From contig CAMLKW010000252.1 of assembly GCA_946480605.1 (NCBI GenBank), positions 1 through 5,976 on the forward strand: a stretch of DNA of 5,976 bases, in the 5' to 3' direction. Each line of letters opens with the position of its first letter. Within the stretch, counting starts at the first letter, position 1. Shown one piece after another: positions 1-5,834 of the stretch. The DNA is from an uncultured Roseateles sp. GTDB lineage: Bacteria; Pseudomonadota; Gammaproteobacteria; Burkholderiales; Burkholderiaceae. The notes under the pieces are model-generated. The model saw only the letters and a program-made list of their open reading frames with translations, did not search any database and was not told the origin of the DNA. The position numbers and the translations under genes were made by a program.

Positions 1-1918
1 GCAGGAAGGCGCGCAGCGCCTTGGCGAAGGTCCAGTCGATCTTGGGGTTGACCTGGACCTGGCGCAGCCCGGGCTGCGTGATTTCGATCGGGTCCTCGGC
101 CGTCCAGATCTTGCGGTCCGCCGTGTTGATGTGACTGAGCGCCGAGTGCAGCGTGGTGGTCTTGCCGGAGCCGGTGGGCCCGACGCACAGCACCATGCCG
201 TAGGGCCGCGCGACGGCGGTCTTGAGCGCGTCCAGGTTGGCCGGTGACAGGCCGATGCCGTCCAGCGGCAGCGGCTTGCTGCTGGCCAGGATGCGCATCA
301 CCACGTCCTCCAGCCCGTTGTTGGTCGGGATGGTGGCCACGCGCAGCTCCAGCTTGTGCTGGGCCGAGAAGCGCGCGAAGTTGATCTTGCCGTCCTGCGG
401 CTTGCGGCGCTCGGAGATGTCGAGGTCGCACATGATCTTGATGCGCGCGATCATCGCGTTGCGGTAGGTGTGCGGCAGCTCCAGGTGGGGGTGCAGCTGG
501 CCGTCGCGGCGGAAGCGGATCTTCAGCTTCTCGCGGCCGGGGTGGGTCTCGATGTGGATGTCGGACACGCCCTGGTTGTGCGCCTCGATGATCATGGAGT
601 TGATCAGCCGCACCAGCGAGTTGTCGCTCTGCTCGATGGGCGATTCGTCCTCGCGGCCGCCGCGCTCGCTGCTGTCGCGCTCCAGGCTCTCGATGAGCTT
701 GTTGGAGCTTTCCAGCGCGAAGTCGGGCTGGAAGTCGGGCAGCGGGTCGGTGTTGCTGCGCGGCAGCGCGTCGGCGCCGAAGCGGTCGAAGGCGCTGGGG
801 ATGGCGAACTGCAATGTGCCCAGCCGGGTCAGCGTGGGCACGACCTTGAGCTGGGTGATGAACTCCACCTCGTCGAGCGCATCGCGCCGCGTCGGGTCTT
901 CCATCGCCACGATGAGCCGGCCATCGCGCAGCACCAGCGGCAGCACCTCCAGCCGCTTGGCCACCGCATGCGGCAGCTTGCGCACCGCATCGGGCTCGAT
1001 GGCGAACTTCTCGACGTCCACGATGGGGTAGCCCATCTTGCGCGCCAGCGCCGACTGCAGCTGGCCGCGGCTGATGACGCCCTTGCGCACCAGCAACTCG
1101 CCCAGCGGCACCGAGCGGTCCTCGCGTTGCTGCGCCAGCGCCAGCTCCAGCTGCTCGGTCGTGACCAGCTCCAGCGCCAGCAGCGCCTCGCCGATGCGCA
1201 CCATGGGCATCTTGGCCTGCTGCTCGATGGCCAGCAACAGCTGGTCGGCGGTGACGATGTGCTGCTCGACCAGGATGTCGCCGACGCGGCGCTGGCGCAG
1301 GCCGGTCTGTTCGACGGCGGCGGCCGACAGCTGCTCGGGCGTGACCAACTGGTCTTTCAGCAGCAGATCGCCGATGCGCTCGCCGATCTCGAAATGCGTC
1401 AGCACCTCGCGCGGGATGAAGACCCGGCGCACCGAGTCGTCGGCCTCCGACAGCGGCGGGAACAGGAACAGGCCCAGCTTGTCGTGGTGGTGGCCGATGG
1501 TGATGCCCTTGAGCTCGTCGCCGCCGGCGAACACGACGCGGAACGGCGTGCGCGGGCGCTGGTCCAGGCTCAGCGGGGCGGCGTGGTCGTCGGCGTCGCG
1601 CGGCGGCACGGTCACAGGCGCCAGGATCTTGACGGCGCGGAACTGGCTGAACTTCAGCGGCATGCTGTTGCGCGCGGGCGGCACGTTGATGCGTATGGTG
1701 CGCTCGGCGGCGTCCAGCTCCAGCAGTTGGCCGCTGCTGCGGCTGTTGTTCAGGCCCAGGATCTCGCAGGTCTCGGGGCCACGCTGGTGCTGCGGCTCGG
1801 GATAGGCGGCGTAGGGCGGGCTGGGCCACAGAAAGCCCGACACCGGGGCACCCGGTCCGGCGGCTGCGGGTTCGGCGTTGCCATGAGGCCAGGACAGGGG
1901 CTGGGATGGATCGTTCAT
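1..1918 (-). CDS. GspE/PilB-type secretion ATPase with tandem MshEN-like repeats (partial, C-terminus off the left edge)
   Basis: This is a hexameric traffic ATPase that would power a type II secretion or type IV pilus machine at the inner membrane. I translated 639 residues from ATG 1918-1916. That ATG is the first possible start after an in-frame stop (1948-1946), and no clear Shine-Dalgarno precedes it. Layout: residues 1-45 are Pro/Ala-rich; about 50-175 is an unassigned domain; 181-294 holds four MshEN-like repeats; about 295-375 looks like the rest of a GspE N-terminal domain; a charged linker follows. The ATPase module starts near 427, with SDIHIE at 452-457, Walker A GPTGSGKT at 580-587 (K586) and the Asp box AEDPIE at 607-612. 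Walker B, the His box and any tetracysteine zinc motif lie beyond the edge. Its neighbours are not pilus or secretion genes, so the machine it serves is unknown. GspE, PilB or MshE-like are all possible, so no symbol is given. Confidence 0.93.
   Translation of the reverse strand, partial: MNDPSQPLSWPHGNAEPAAAGPGAPVSGFLWPSPPYAAYPEPQHQRGPETCEILGLNNSRSSGQLLELDAAERTIRINVPPARNSMPLKFSQFRAVKILAPVTVPPRDADDHAAPLSLDQRPRTPFRVVFAGGDELKGITIGHHHDKLGLFLFPPLSEADDSVRRVFIPREVLTHFEIGERIGDLLLKDQLVTPEQLSAAAVEQTGLRQRRVGDILVEQHIVTADQLLLAIEQQAKMPMVRIGEALLALELVTTEQLELALAQQREDRSVPLGELLVRKGVISRGQLQSALARKMGYPIVDVEKFAIEPDAVRKLPHAVAKRLEVLPLVLRDGRLIVAMEDPTRRDALDEVEFITQLKVVPTLTRLGTLQFAIPSAFDRFGADALPRSNTDPLPDFQPDFALESSNKLIESLERDSSERGGREDESPIEQSDNSLVRLINSMIIEAHNQGVSDIHIETHPGREKLKIRFRRDGQLHPHLELPHTYRNAMIARIKIMCDLDISERRKPQDGKINFARFSAQHKLELRVATIPTNNGLEDVVMRILASSKPLPLDGIGLSPANLDALKTAVARPYGMVLCVGPTGSGKTTTLHSALSHINTADRKIWTAEDPIEITQPGLRQVQVNPKIDWTFAKALRAFL
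1037..1378 (-). repeat. Four tandem MshEN-like motifs (30-residue period) inside the GspE-like ATPase
   Basis: Four 24-residue units lie at protein residues 181-204, 211-234, 241-264 and 271-294. Each is separated from the next by exactly six residues. Units 1-3 start R-[IV]-G and end in Q; each unit has hydrophobics at positions 6, 7, 11 and 12 and QL at 16-17. This matches most of the published cyclic-di-GMP-binding MshEN consensus (RLG...L...L..Q). Differences: the conserved Gly at position 10 is Q, H and E in units 1-3 and is present only in unit 4, while unit 4 has P in place of R1 and K in place of Q24. Characterised MshEN domains have two such motifs with a longer spacer, as I recall. 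Whether this array binds nucleotide is unknown. Confidence 0.8.
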
Positions 1919-2015
1919 GGGCAGGGCGGGTGGGCTCGGCGGCGATTATGGAGGGCCGTGCCGATGCCGGCCGCGACGACAAGCAGCGTCTCGGCCACGC
2001 CGCACAATCATCGCC

Positions 2016-2663
2016 ATGGACATCCTGATCACCGGCTTCGAGCCCTTCGGCGGCGACTGCATCAACCCTTCCTGGGAGGTGGCACGGGCGCTGGACGGCC
2101 AGCACCTGGGCGGCGCGCGTGTGCGGGCGCAGCGCCTGCCCACCGCGTTCGGCGCGGCGCCGCGGGTGCTGGCGAGCGCGCTGGACACGATCCGGCCGGG
2201 CCTGGTCGTCGCGCTGGGCCAGGCCAGCGGTCGCAGCGAAATTTCCATCGAACGTGTGGCCGTCAACCTGATCGATGCGCGCCTTCCCGACAACGCCGGC
2301 GACCGGCCGCTGGACCAGCCCGTCATCGCCGGTGCACCGGCCGCCTACTTCTCGACGCTGCCCGTCAAGGCCATGCGCGACGGCCTGCGCGCCGCAGGGC
2401 ATCCTGCCGGGCTGTCGTTGACGGCCGGCGCCTTCGTCTGCAACCAGGTGTTTTTCGCGCTGCAGCACCGGCTGGCGGGGCAGGGCGTGCGCAGCGGCTT
2501 CATCCACTTGCCGGCGCTGCCCGAGCAGGCCGCGCGCGAGAGCGGCAGCCTGCCCAGCATGGGCCTGGGCGCGCAGATCGCGGCCCTGCAGCTGGCACTG
2601 GAGATCGCGCTGGGCACCGTGGACGTGGCGGCGGCGCCCGACGAGGGCGCGCCCACCAGCTGA
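2016..2663 (+). CDS. pcp: Pyroglutamyl-peptidase I (pyrrolidone-carboxylate peptidase, family C15)
   Basis: This cytoplasmic cysteine peptidase removes N-terminal pyroglutamate from peptides. The protein has 215 residues, the usual length for the bacterial family. It starts with the typical MDILITGFEPFGG. The active-site Glu is E79 in SISIERVAVN-type context (residues 75-84), the nucleophile is C142 in GAFVCNQ (138-144) and the His is H164 in GFIHLPALPEQ (161-171). All three catalytic residues are therefore present in order and at the expected spacing. I chose ATG 2016 because homology begins there; an in-frame ATG at 1917 would add 33 low-complexity residues that do not look like the family. 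There is no convincing Shine-Dalgarno. It is divergent from the ATPase gene (97-bp gap) and convergent with the anti-sigma gene, so it is probably transcribed alone and is unrelated to the buf locus. Confidence 0.96.
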   Translation: MDILITGFEPFGGDCINPSWEVARALDGQHLGGARVRAQRLPTAFGAAPRVLASALDTIRPGLVVALGQASGRSEISIERVAVNLIDARLPDNAGDRPLDQPVIAGAPAAYFSTLPVKAMRDGLRAAGHPAGLSLTAGAFVCNQVFFALQHRLAGQGVRSGFIHLPALPEQAARESGSLPSMGLGAQIAALQLALEIALGTVDVAAAPDEGAPTS

Positions 2664-2664
2664 G

Positions 2665-2859
2665 TCACTCCTGCGAGTATTGCCGCCAGCGCTGGCTGGC
2701 CTTGCGCATCAGCTCCACCTGGCGCGCAAAGCGCCGGCAGTTGCTGCAGGTGCGCTGGTGCAGCCGCATCGCCAGGCGCTCGGTGAGCGGCACGCCGCGA
2801 TCCTCGCTCTGCAGCAGGATGCGCGTCGCTTCGCGGCAGCTGATCACGGGTTTGATCAC
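2665..2859 (-). CDS. Small zinc-finger (ZAS / zf-HC2 type) anti-sigma factor
   Basis: This is a predicted cytoplasmic anti-sigma factor for the ECF sigma factor encoded just upstream. The protein has 64 residues and is strongly basic. The ZAS motif H-x3-C-x2-C is H34, C38 and C41, and an upstream cysteine, C8 in ISCRE, could be the fourth zinc ligand. No membrane segment is present, so it should be soluble. I chose GTG 2859-2857 because GGAGG lies six bases upstream and homology-like sequence starts there; an in-frame ATG at 2946 lies inside the sigma gene. GTG overlaps the sigma stop as GTGA, which indicates translational coupling and balanced production of the pair. In related ZAS proteins, thiol oxidation or metal displacement releases sigma; here that role is inferred. 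The gene ends one base from the pcp stop. Confidence 0.85.
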   Translation of the reverse strand: MIKPVISCREATRILLQSEDRGVPLTERLAMRLHQRTCSNCRRFARQVELMRKASQRWRQYSQE

Positions 2860-3434
2860 GTCCTTCCTCCGCTGGACGCCGCCCCGAACCAGCCCAGCTG
2901 CAGACACTCCCTGAGCCGCAGGCGGGCGCGGTGCAGCATGACCCACAGGTTGGTCGGCGTGATGGCCAGCTCCTTACAGATCTCTTCGGACTCCAGCTCC
3001 AGCCATTCGCGCATCATGAACAACCGCCCCTGCTGGCCCGGCAGCTTCTCGACGCAGGCCTCAAGCACCTTCATGAAATCGACCTGGCGCAGCGCGTCCT
3101 CGGGGTTGCCCCAGTCATGCTGGGCCTCGCGCCAGTGGCCGTCACTGGCGAACAGCAGGTTCTCCAGATCCTCGCCGTCGTCGCCGGCCGTGGTCGACAG
3201 CTCGCGGCTGTTCTTGCGGATCTGGTCGACGAGCTTGTGCTTCAGGATGCCGATGAGCCAGGTCTTGAGCTGGCTCTGGCCGCCGAAGGCATGCGGTTTC
3301 TCCAACGCGGCCAGCAGCGTCTCGGAGACCGCGTCCTCGGCCCAGGCCTCGTTGCGCAGCTGCAGCCGCGCGTACTTCAGCAGTACCGGGCGCAGGGCTT
3401 CGATCTGGCGACAGTAGTCCGCGGGGTCGGTCAT
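2856..3434 (-). CDS. ECF-type RNA polymerase sigma factor controlling the buf locus
   Basis: This extracytoplasmic-function sigma factor has 192 residues. Region 2 covers about residues 15-75 ([11 protein letters not shown] near 31-41, [19 protein letters not shown] at 56-74). An acidic linker covers about 80-115. Region 4 covers about 120-180, with [29 protein letters not shown] and the recognition-helix end [12 protein letters not shown] near 168-179. There is no extra C-terminal domain. It resembles the sigma factors found beside DUF2282/DUF692/DUF2063/DoxX genes (ECF16-like, such as Caulobacter SigF and Cupriavidus RpoQ) or the TIGR02943-type family; I cannot separate these by eye. The gene is divergent from bufA, with a 103-bp gap, and overlaps its anti-sigma gene by four bases. 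The start ATG 3434 lacks a good Shine-Dalgarno. The target promoter is inferred to be at 3447-3475. Confidence 0.93.
   Translation of the reverse strand: MTDPADYCRQIEALRPVLLKYARLQLRNEAWAEDAVSETLLAALEKPHAFGGQSQLKTWLIGILKHKLVDQIRKNSRELSTTAGDDGEDLENLLFASDGHWREAQHDWGNPEDALRQVDFMKVLEACVEKLPGQQGRLFMMREWLELESEEICKELAITPTNLWVMLHRARLRLRECLQLGWFGAASSGGRT
2862..2870 (-). promoter_or_regulatory. Ribosome binding site deciding the GTG start of the anti-sigma gene
   Basis: Read on the minus strand, GGAGGAAGG ends two bases before GTG 2859-2857. The GGAGG core leaves a six-base spacer. It lies within the last codons of the sigma gene and is the strongest Shine-Dalgarno-like sequence I noticed in the window, which supports a GTG start for the 64-residue protein. 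Confidence 0.75.
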
Positions 3435-3446
3435 GGCGGCGCGCAG

Positions 3447-3475
3447 TGTAAGGACTAGTCGGGCTCTTGCGACAT
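3447..3475 (+). promoter_or_regulatory. Candidate ECF-sigma promoter driving bufA-bufB-bufC-doxX
   Basis: The plus strand reads TGTAAGG at 3447-3453, with GTAAGG (3448-3453) as the proposed -35. Sixteen bases follow, then CGACAT at 3470-3475 as the proposed -10. The Caulobacter SigF (ECF16) promoter, as I recall it, is GTAACC-N16-CGAA, so the core GTAA, the spacer and the CGA start all agree. Transcription would begin near 3481-3483 and leave a leader of about 55 bases before bufA. The -35 lies only 13 bases from the sigma start codon, so the divergent sigma promoter must overlap this region. No matching element occurs on the minus strand of the gap. Confidence 0.6.
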
Positions 3476-3525
3476 CATTCCCGCCGCCGCATCATCGGCC
3501 GCTTTCCTCACCCCCCCAACCCATC

Positions 3526-3530
3526 GGAGA
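3526..3530 (+). promoter_or_regulatory. Ribosome binding site of bufA
   Basis: GGAGA is followed by a seven-base spacer and ATG 3538. It decides the start: the longer reading frame opening at 3433 would place the signal peptide about 35 residues inside the protein, whereas ATG 3538 puts it at the N-terminus. Confidence 0.75.
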
Positions 3531-3537
3531 TCCGCTC

Positions 3538-3804
3538 ATGAAGAACCAAGCCCTCGTGTCCTCGGCCCTGGCCGCCGCGCTGTCCCTCGGCCTCGTGGCC
3601 CAGGCCCAGGCGCAGGACAAGGCCGCCAAGGAAAAGTGTTTCGGCGTCGCCAAGGCCGGCCAGAACGACTGCGCCTCGGCCAACGGCAGCCACTCCTGCG
3701 CCGGCCAGGCCAAGACCGACAAGGACCCCAACGAGTGGAAGTACGTCGCCAAGGGCAGCTGCGAGAAGGAAGGCGGCTCGACCAAGGCGCCGGCCAAGAA
3801 GTAA
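3538..3804 (+). CDS. bufA: Bufferin precursor peptide (DUF2282, BufA type)
   Basis: This secreted precursor peptide has 88 residues. In characterised relatives, cysteines of such peptides are oxidised by BufB/BufC to thiooxazole-type heterocycles, and the exported peptide sequesters copper in the periplasm. Visible here: a Sec-type signal peptide (K2, hydrophobic stretch about 5-22, probable cleavage after A25 in AQA) and a short polar mature region of about 63 residues. That region has exactly four cysteines: C34 in [10 protein letters not shown]45 in NDCA, C54 in HSCAGQ and C75 in KGSC. The KC(Y/F)GVAKAG...NDC...HSCAGQ...W.Y..KGSC pattern is the family signature. The tail is Lys/Ala-rich. 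The gene is first in the four-gene operon, ten bases ahead of bufB. Modification and metal are inferred from family knowledge. The signature makes a generic secreted protein unlikely. Confidence 0.92.
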   Translation: MKNQALVSSALAAALSLGLVAQAQAQDKAAKEKCFGVAKAGQNDCASANGSHSCAGQAKTDKDPNEWKYVAKGSCEKEGGSTKAPAKK

Positions 3805-3814
3805 GCACGCTCCG

Positions 3815-4648
3815 ATGGCGCCTGTCCCTTGCGTCGGCATCGGCTGGCGCCATGCACATTACGAGTCCCTGCTGGCCGAGAAGCCGGCGCTGGGCTTCAT
3901 CGAGGTCCATTCCGAGAACTTCTTCGCCGACGGCGGCGTCGCGCTGGCCGTGCTCGAAGCCGGCCGCGCGGCCTACGAGCTGAGCCTGCACGGCGTGGGC
4001 CTGGCGCTGGGTTCGGCCGCCGGGCTGGATGCGGCGCATCTGGGGCGGCTGGCGCGTCTGGTCGAGCGCATGCAGCCGCGCTGGGTGTCGGACCATGCCT
4101 GCTTCGCGCGGGTGGGCTCCGGCCTGCACGCGGCGGACCTGCTGCCCATCCCCTTCAACGACGAGTCGCTGGCGCTGATGTGTCGGCATGTGGACCAGGT
4201 TCAGCAGCGCCTGGGCCGCACGATGCTGGTCGAGAACCTCAGCGCCTATGTGGGCTGGGCGGGCGACACGCTGGCCGAGCCCGAGTTCTTCAACGAACTG
4301 ACGCGGCGCAGCGGCTGCGGCCTGCTGCTGGACGTGAACAACCTGGTCGTCAACGCACGCAACGCGGGCCATGAACCGGACGCCGCGGCGCGCGAGGCCC
4401 GGCGCTGGGTCGACGCGATCCGGCCCGCAAGCGTCGGCGAGATCCATGTGGCCGGCCACGCCGAGCAGGGCGACGGCCTGGTCATCGACGACCACGGCAG
4501 CCACGTGCGCGACGAGGTCTGGCGCGTCTACGAACACGCGATCGCCCGTTTCGGCCCCACGCCCACGCTGGTCGAGTGGGACACGGCCGTCCCCGAACTG
4601 GGCGTGCTGCTGGCCGAAGCCCGTCGGGCCGAGGCGCTGCAGCGATGA
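3815..4648 (+). CDS. bufB: MNIO-family peptide-modifying oxidase (DUF692, BufB)
   Basis: This is a TIM-barrel, multinuclear non-heme iron oxidative enzyme, related to MbnB of methanobactin synthesis, expected to oxidise cysteines of the BufA precursor with BufC. The protein has 277 residues, the usual length. Likely metal ligands and conserved positions are H59 (SLHG), H94 (SDHACF), E140 (VENLSAY), D173 and N175 (LDVNN), H186, E209 and H211 (GEIHVAGH, also H215), D226 and H227 (DDHG) and E254 (VEWD). No expected ligand motif appears missing. It starts at ATG 3815; the family's opening GIGWR occurs at residues 8-12, so no longer N-terminus is needed. The Shine-Dalgarno is weak, so translation may depend on ribosomes leaving bufA. 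The stop overlaps the bufC start (ATGA). The assigned reaction is inferred from the family and operon. Confidence 0.95.
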   Translation: MAPVPCVGIGWRHAHYESLLAEKPALGFIEVHSENFFADGGVALAVLEAGRAAYELSLHGVGLALGSAAGLDAAHLGRLARLVERMQPRWVSDHACFARVGSGLHAADLLPIPFNDESLALMCRHVDQVQQRLGRTMLVENLSAYVGWAGDTLAEPEFFNELTRRSGCGLLLDVNNLVVNARNAGHEPDAAAREARRWVDAIRPASVGEIHVAGHAEQGDGLVIDDHGSHVRDEVWRVYEHAIARFGPTPTLVEWDTAVPELGVLLAEARRAEALQR

Positions 4649-5349
4649 AGGCGCAGCAGCAGGCCTTCGTCGATGCGCTGCTGGGGCGTGGCGATGCACC
4701 GGCCACACTGACCGGCGGCGAACGCGGCCTGGCGGCCTATCGCAACAACCTGCGCGCGCTGTCCGCGCAGGCGCTGGCCGTGCCCTACGCCCGGCTGCGC
4801 GAGGCGCTGGGGGACGATGATTTCGCCCCGCTGGCCTGGAGCTTCTGGCGCGCCCATCCGCCCACCGGCGGTGATCTGGGCGAGTGGGGCAGCGCGCTGG
4901 AGGCCTTCCTGATCGAGCGGGCGGGCGAGGACTCGGGCCTGCCCGACCTGGCGCGCCTGGACTGGGCCCTGCATGTCGCCGAGCGCGCGGCGGACGCCGA
5001 GCTGGACGCGCTGTCTTTGAACCTGCTCGGCTCGTCCGCCCCGGAAGGCTTGTGGCTGCTGCTGAGGCCCGGCGTTGCCGTGGTGGCGCAGCGCGAGAGC
5101 GCGGTACTGGTCTGGCGCGAGGGCTGGCGTGGCGTGTCGCGGGCCTTGCAGGAGGCGGACGCGGCCTTCATGCGGGCGCTGCTGGCCGGGGTGAACCTTG
5201 CTGCAGCGCTTGAAACGGCGCTGGTGGTGAAAGGTTCGGGCGCCGAAGCCGACTTCGACTTCGGTGCGTGGCTTCAGGCCGCGCTGCAGAACGCCTGGCT
5301 GCAAGCCGTCCTGACCAAGCCCCAAACGCACGGAGCCCCCTCGCCATGA
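4645..5349 (+). CDS. bufC: MNIO partner protein (DUF2063, BufC)
   Basis: This is the partner of the DUF692 oxidase, expected to recognise and present the precursor peptide, as MbnC does for MbnB. The protein has 234 residues. The N-terminal DUF2063 half (about 1-110) is alpha-helical and has the family signatures [14 protein letters not shown] (31-44), [20 protein letters not shown] (54-73), [14 protein letters not shown] (76-89) and [12 protein letters not shown] (99-110). The C-terminal half (about 130-225) has the VWREGWRG stretch (156-163) and a closing helix. There is no signal peptide or membrane span, so it is cytoplasmic, like BufB. The ATG overlaps the bufB stop and the stop overlaps the next start, both as ATGA, consistent with coupled translation of a complex. 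No catalytic residues are expected. The DUF2063 call is firm; the role in peptide presentation is family-level knowledge. Confidence 0.93.
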   Translation: MKAQQQAFVDALLGRGDAPATLTGGERGLAAYRNNLRALSAQALAVPYARLREALGDDDFAPLAWSFWRAHPPTGGDLGEWGSALEAFLIERAGEDSGLPDLARLDWALHVAERAADAELDALSLNLLGSSAPEGLWLLLRPGVAVVAQRESAVLVWREGWRGVSRALQEADAAFMRALLAGVNLAAALETALVVKGSGAEADFDFGAWLQAALQNAWLQAVLTKPQTHGAPSP

Positions 5350-5834
5350 AAGCACTCGTCACCTTCGCGCTGCGCGCCTTCACCGACCCGGGGCTCACGC
5401 CGTCCCGAATGCCGGCAGCACTGGAGGGCGTCGTCAGCCACCTGCAGTCGGCGGCATTGCTGGCTGCGCGCCTGTACGTCGCCAAGATCTTCTTCCTGTC
5501 CGGCCTGACCAAGCTGCGTGACTGGTCGTCCACGCTGGCCTTGTTCAACGACGTCTACCAGGTGCCGTTGCTGCCGCCGGCGCTGGCGGCCTACCTGGGC
5601 ACGGGCGGCGAGCTGGTGTTGCCGGTGCTGCTGGCGCTGGGCCTGTCCACACGCTTTGCCGGCGCGGGGCTGTTCGTCGTCAACCTGATGGCGGCGCTGT
5701 CGCTGTCGGCCGACGATTTTTCGCCGGCCGCCGAGGCCCAGCACACGCTCTGGGGTGTGCTGGCGGTCGTCATCGCGCTGTGGGGCGCGGGGCGCTGGTC
5801 CGTGGACCGCTGGCTGGCTACTCGTTCCGCGTGA
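5346..5834 (+). CDS. DoxX-family integral membrane protein of the buf operon
   Basis: This is an inner-membrane protein of 162 residues. About four hydrophobic segments are visible: roughly 35-54, 80-99, 103-120 and 134-150. The DoxX-type core is ARLYVAKIFFLSGLTKLRDW at 41-60, followed by a YQVPLLPP loop and an LGTGGELVLPVLLALGL segment. About 30 polar residues precede the first span. The start ATG 5346 overlaps the bufC stop; GGAG lies ten bases upstream, a weak site. DoxX proteins recur at the end of DUF2282/DUF692/DUF2063 operons (called GigT in the Cupriavidus gold-induced cluster). Their function there is not established; redox coupling to the membrane or a transport role are guesses. 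The 3' end overlaps the convergent tolA-like gene by 17 bp. Confidence 0.88.
   Translation: MKALVTFALRAFTDPGLTPSRMPAALEGVVSHLQSAALLAARLYVAKIFFLSGLTKLRDWSSTLALFNDVYQVPLLPPALAAYLGTGGELVLPVLLALGLSTRFAGAGLFVVNLMAALSLSADDFSPAAEAQHTLWGVLAVVIALWGAGRWSVDRWLATRSA

Noticed and set aside
1945..1950. CATAAT on the minus strand upstream of the ATPase gene as a -10 box
   Set aside because: It is one mismatch from TATAAT and at a plausible distance from ATG 1918, but no -35-like hexamer lies 16-18 bases upstream, so it is not listed as a promoter.
1917..2015. Extended N-terminus of pcp from ATG 1917
   Set aside because: The extra 33 residues are Gly/Arg-rich and unlike the family, while the usual N-terminus starts at ATG 2016 and gives the standard 215-residue length.
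356..2914. 852-residue open frame on the plus strand
   Set aside because: It lies antisense to the GspE-like ATPase for most of its length in codon-by-codon register, then overlaps pcp and the anti-sigma gene in another frame. Composition is Q/L/A/R-rich with no recognisable motif. It is a high-GC shadow.
3445..3450. TACACT on the minus strand as a housekeeping -10 for the sigma gene
   Set aside because: It matches TATAAT at only four of six positions and has no TTGACA-like box at the right distance. It would also place the start of transcription almost on the start codon.
2680..3458. Plus-strand frames opposite the sigma and anti-sigma genes
   Set aside because: The minus strand has clear sigma-factor regions 2 and 4 and a ZAS motif with coupled starts; the plus-strand translations show no family features.
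3511..3517. Run of seven C in the bufA leader as a phase-variable tract
   Set aside because: It is short, in non-coding DNA of a very GC-rich genome, and not placed in the promoter spacer, so slippage-based switching is not supported.
3801..3806. GTAAGC at the end of bufA as a second ECF -35 element ahead of bufB
   Set aside because: The sequence 16 bases downstream is TGTCCC, not CGA-like, and the hexamer coincides with the stop codon context of bufA.
3536..4708. 390-residue open frame on the minus strand
   Set aside because: It is antisense to bufA and bufB, both of which have strong family motifs. Its own translation is R/A/Q-rich low complexity with no domain.
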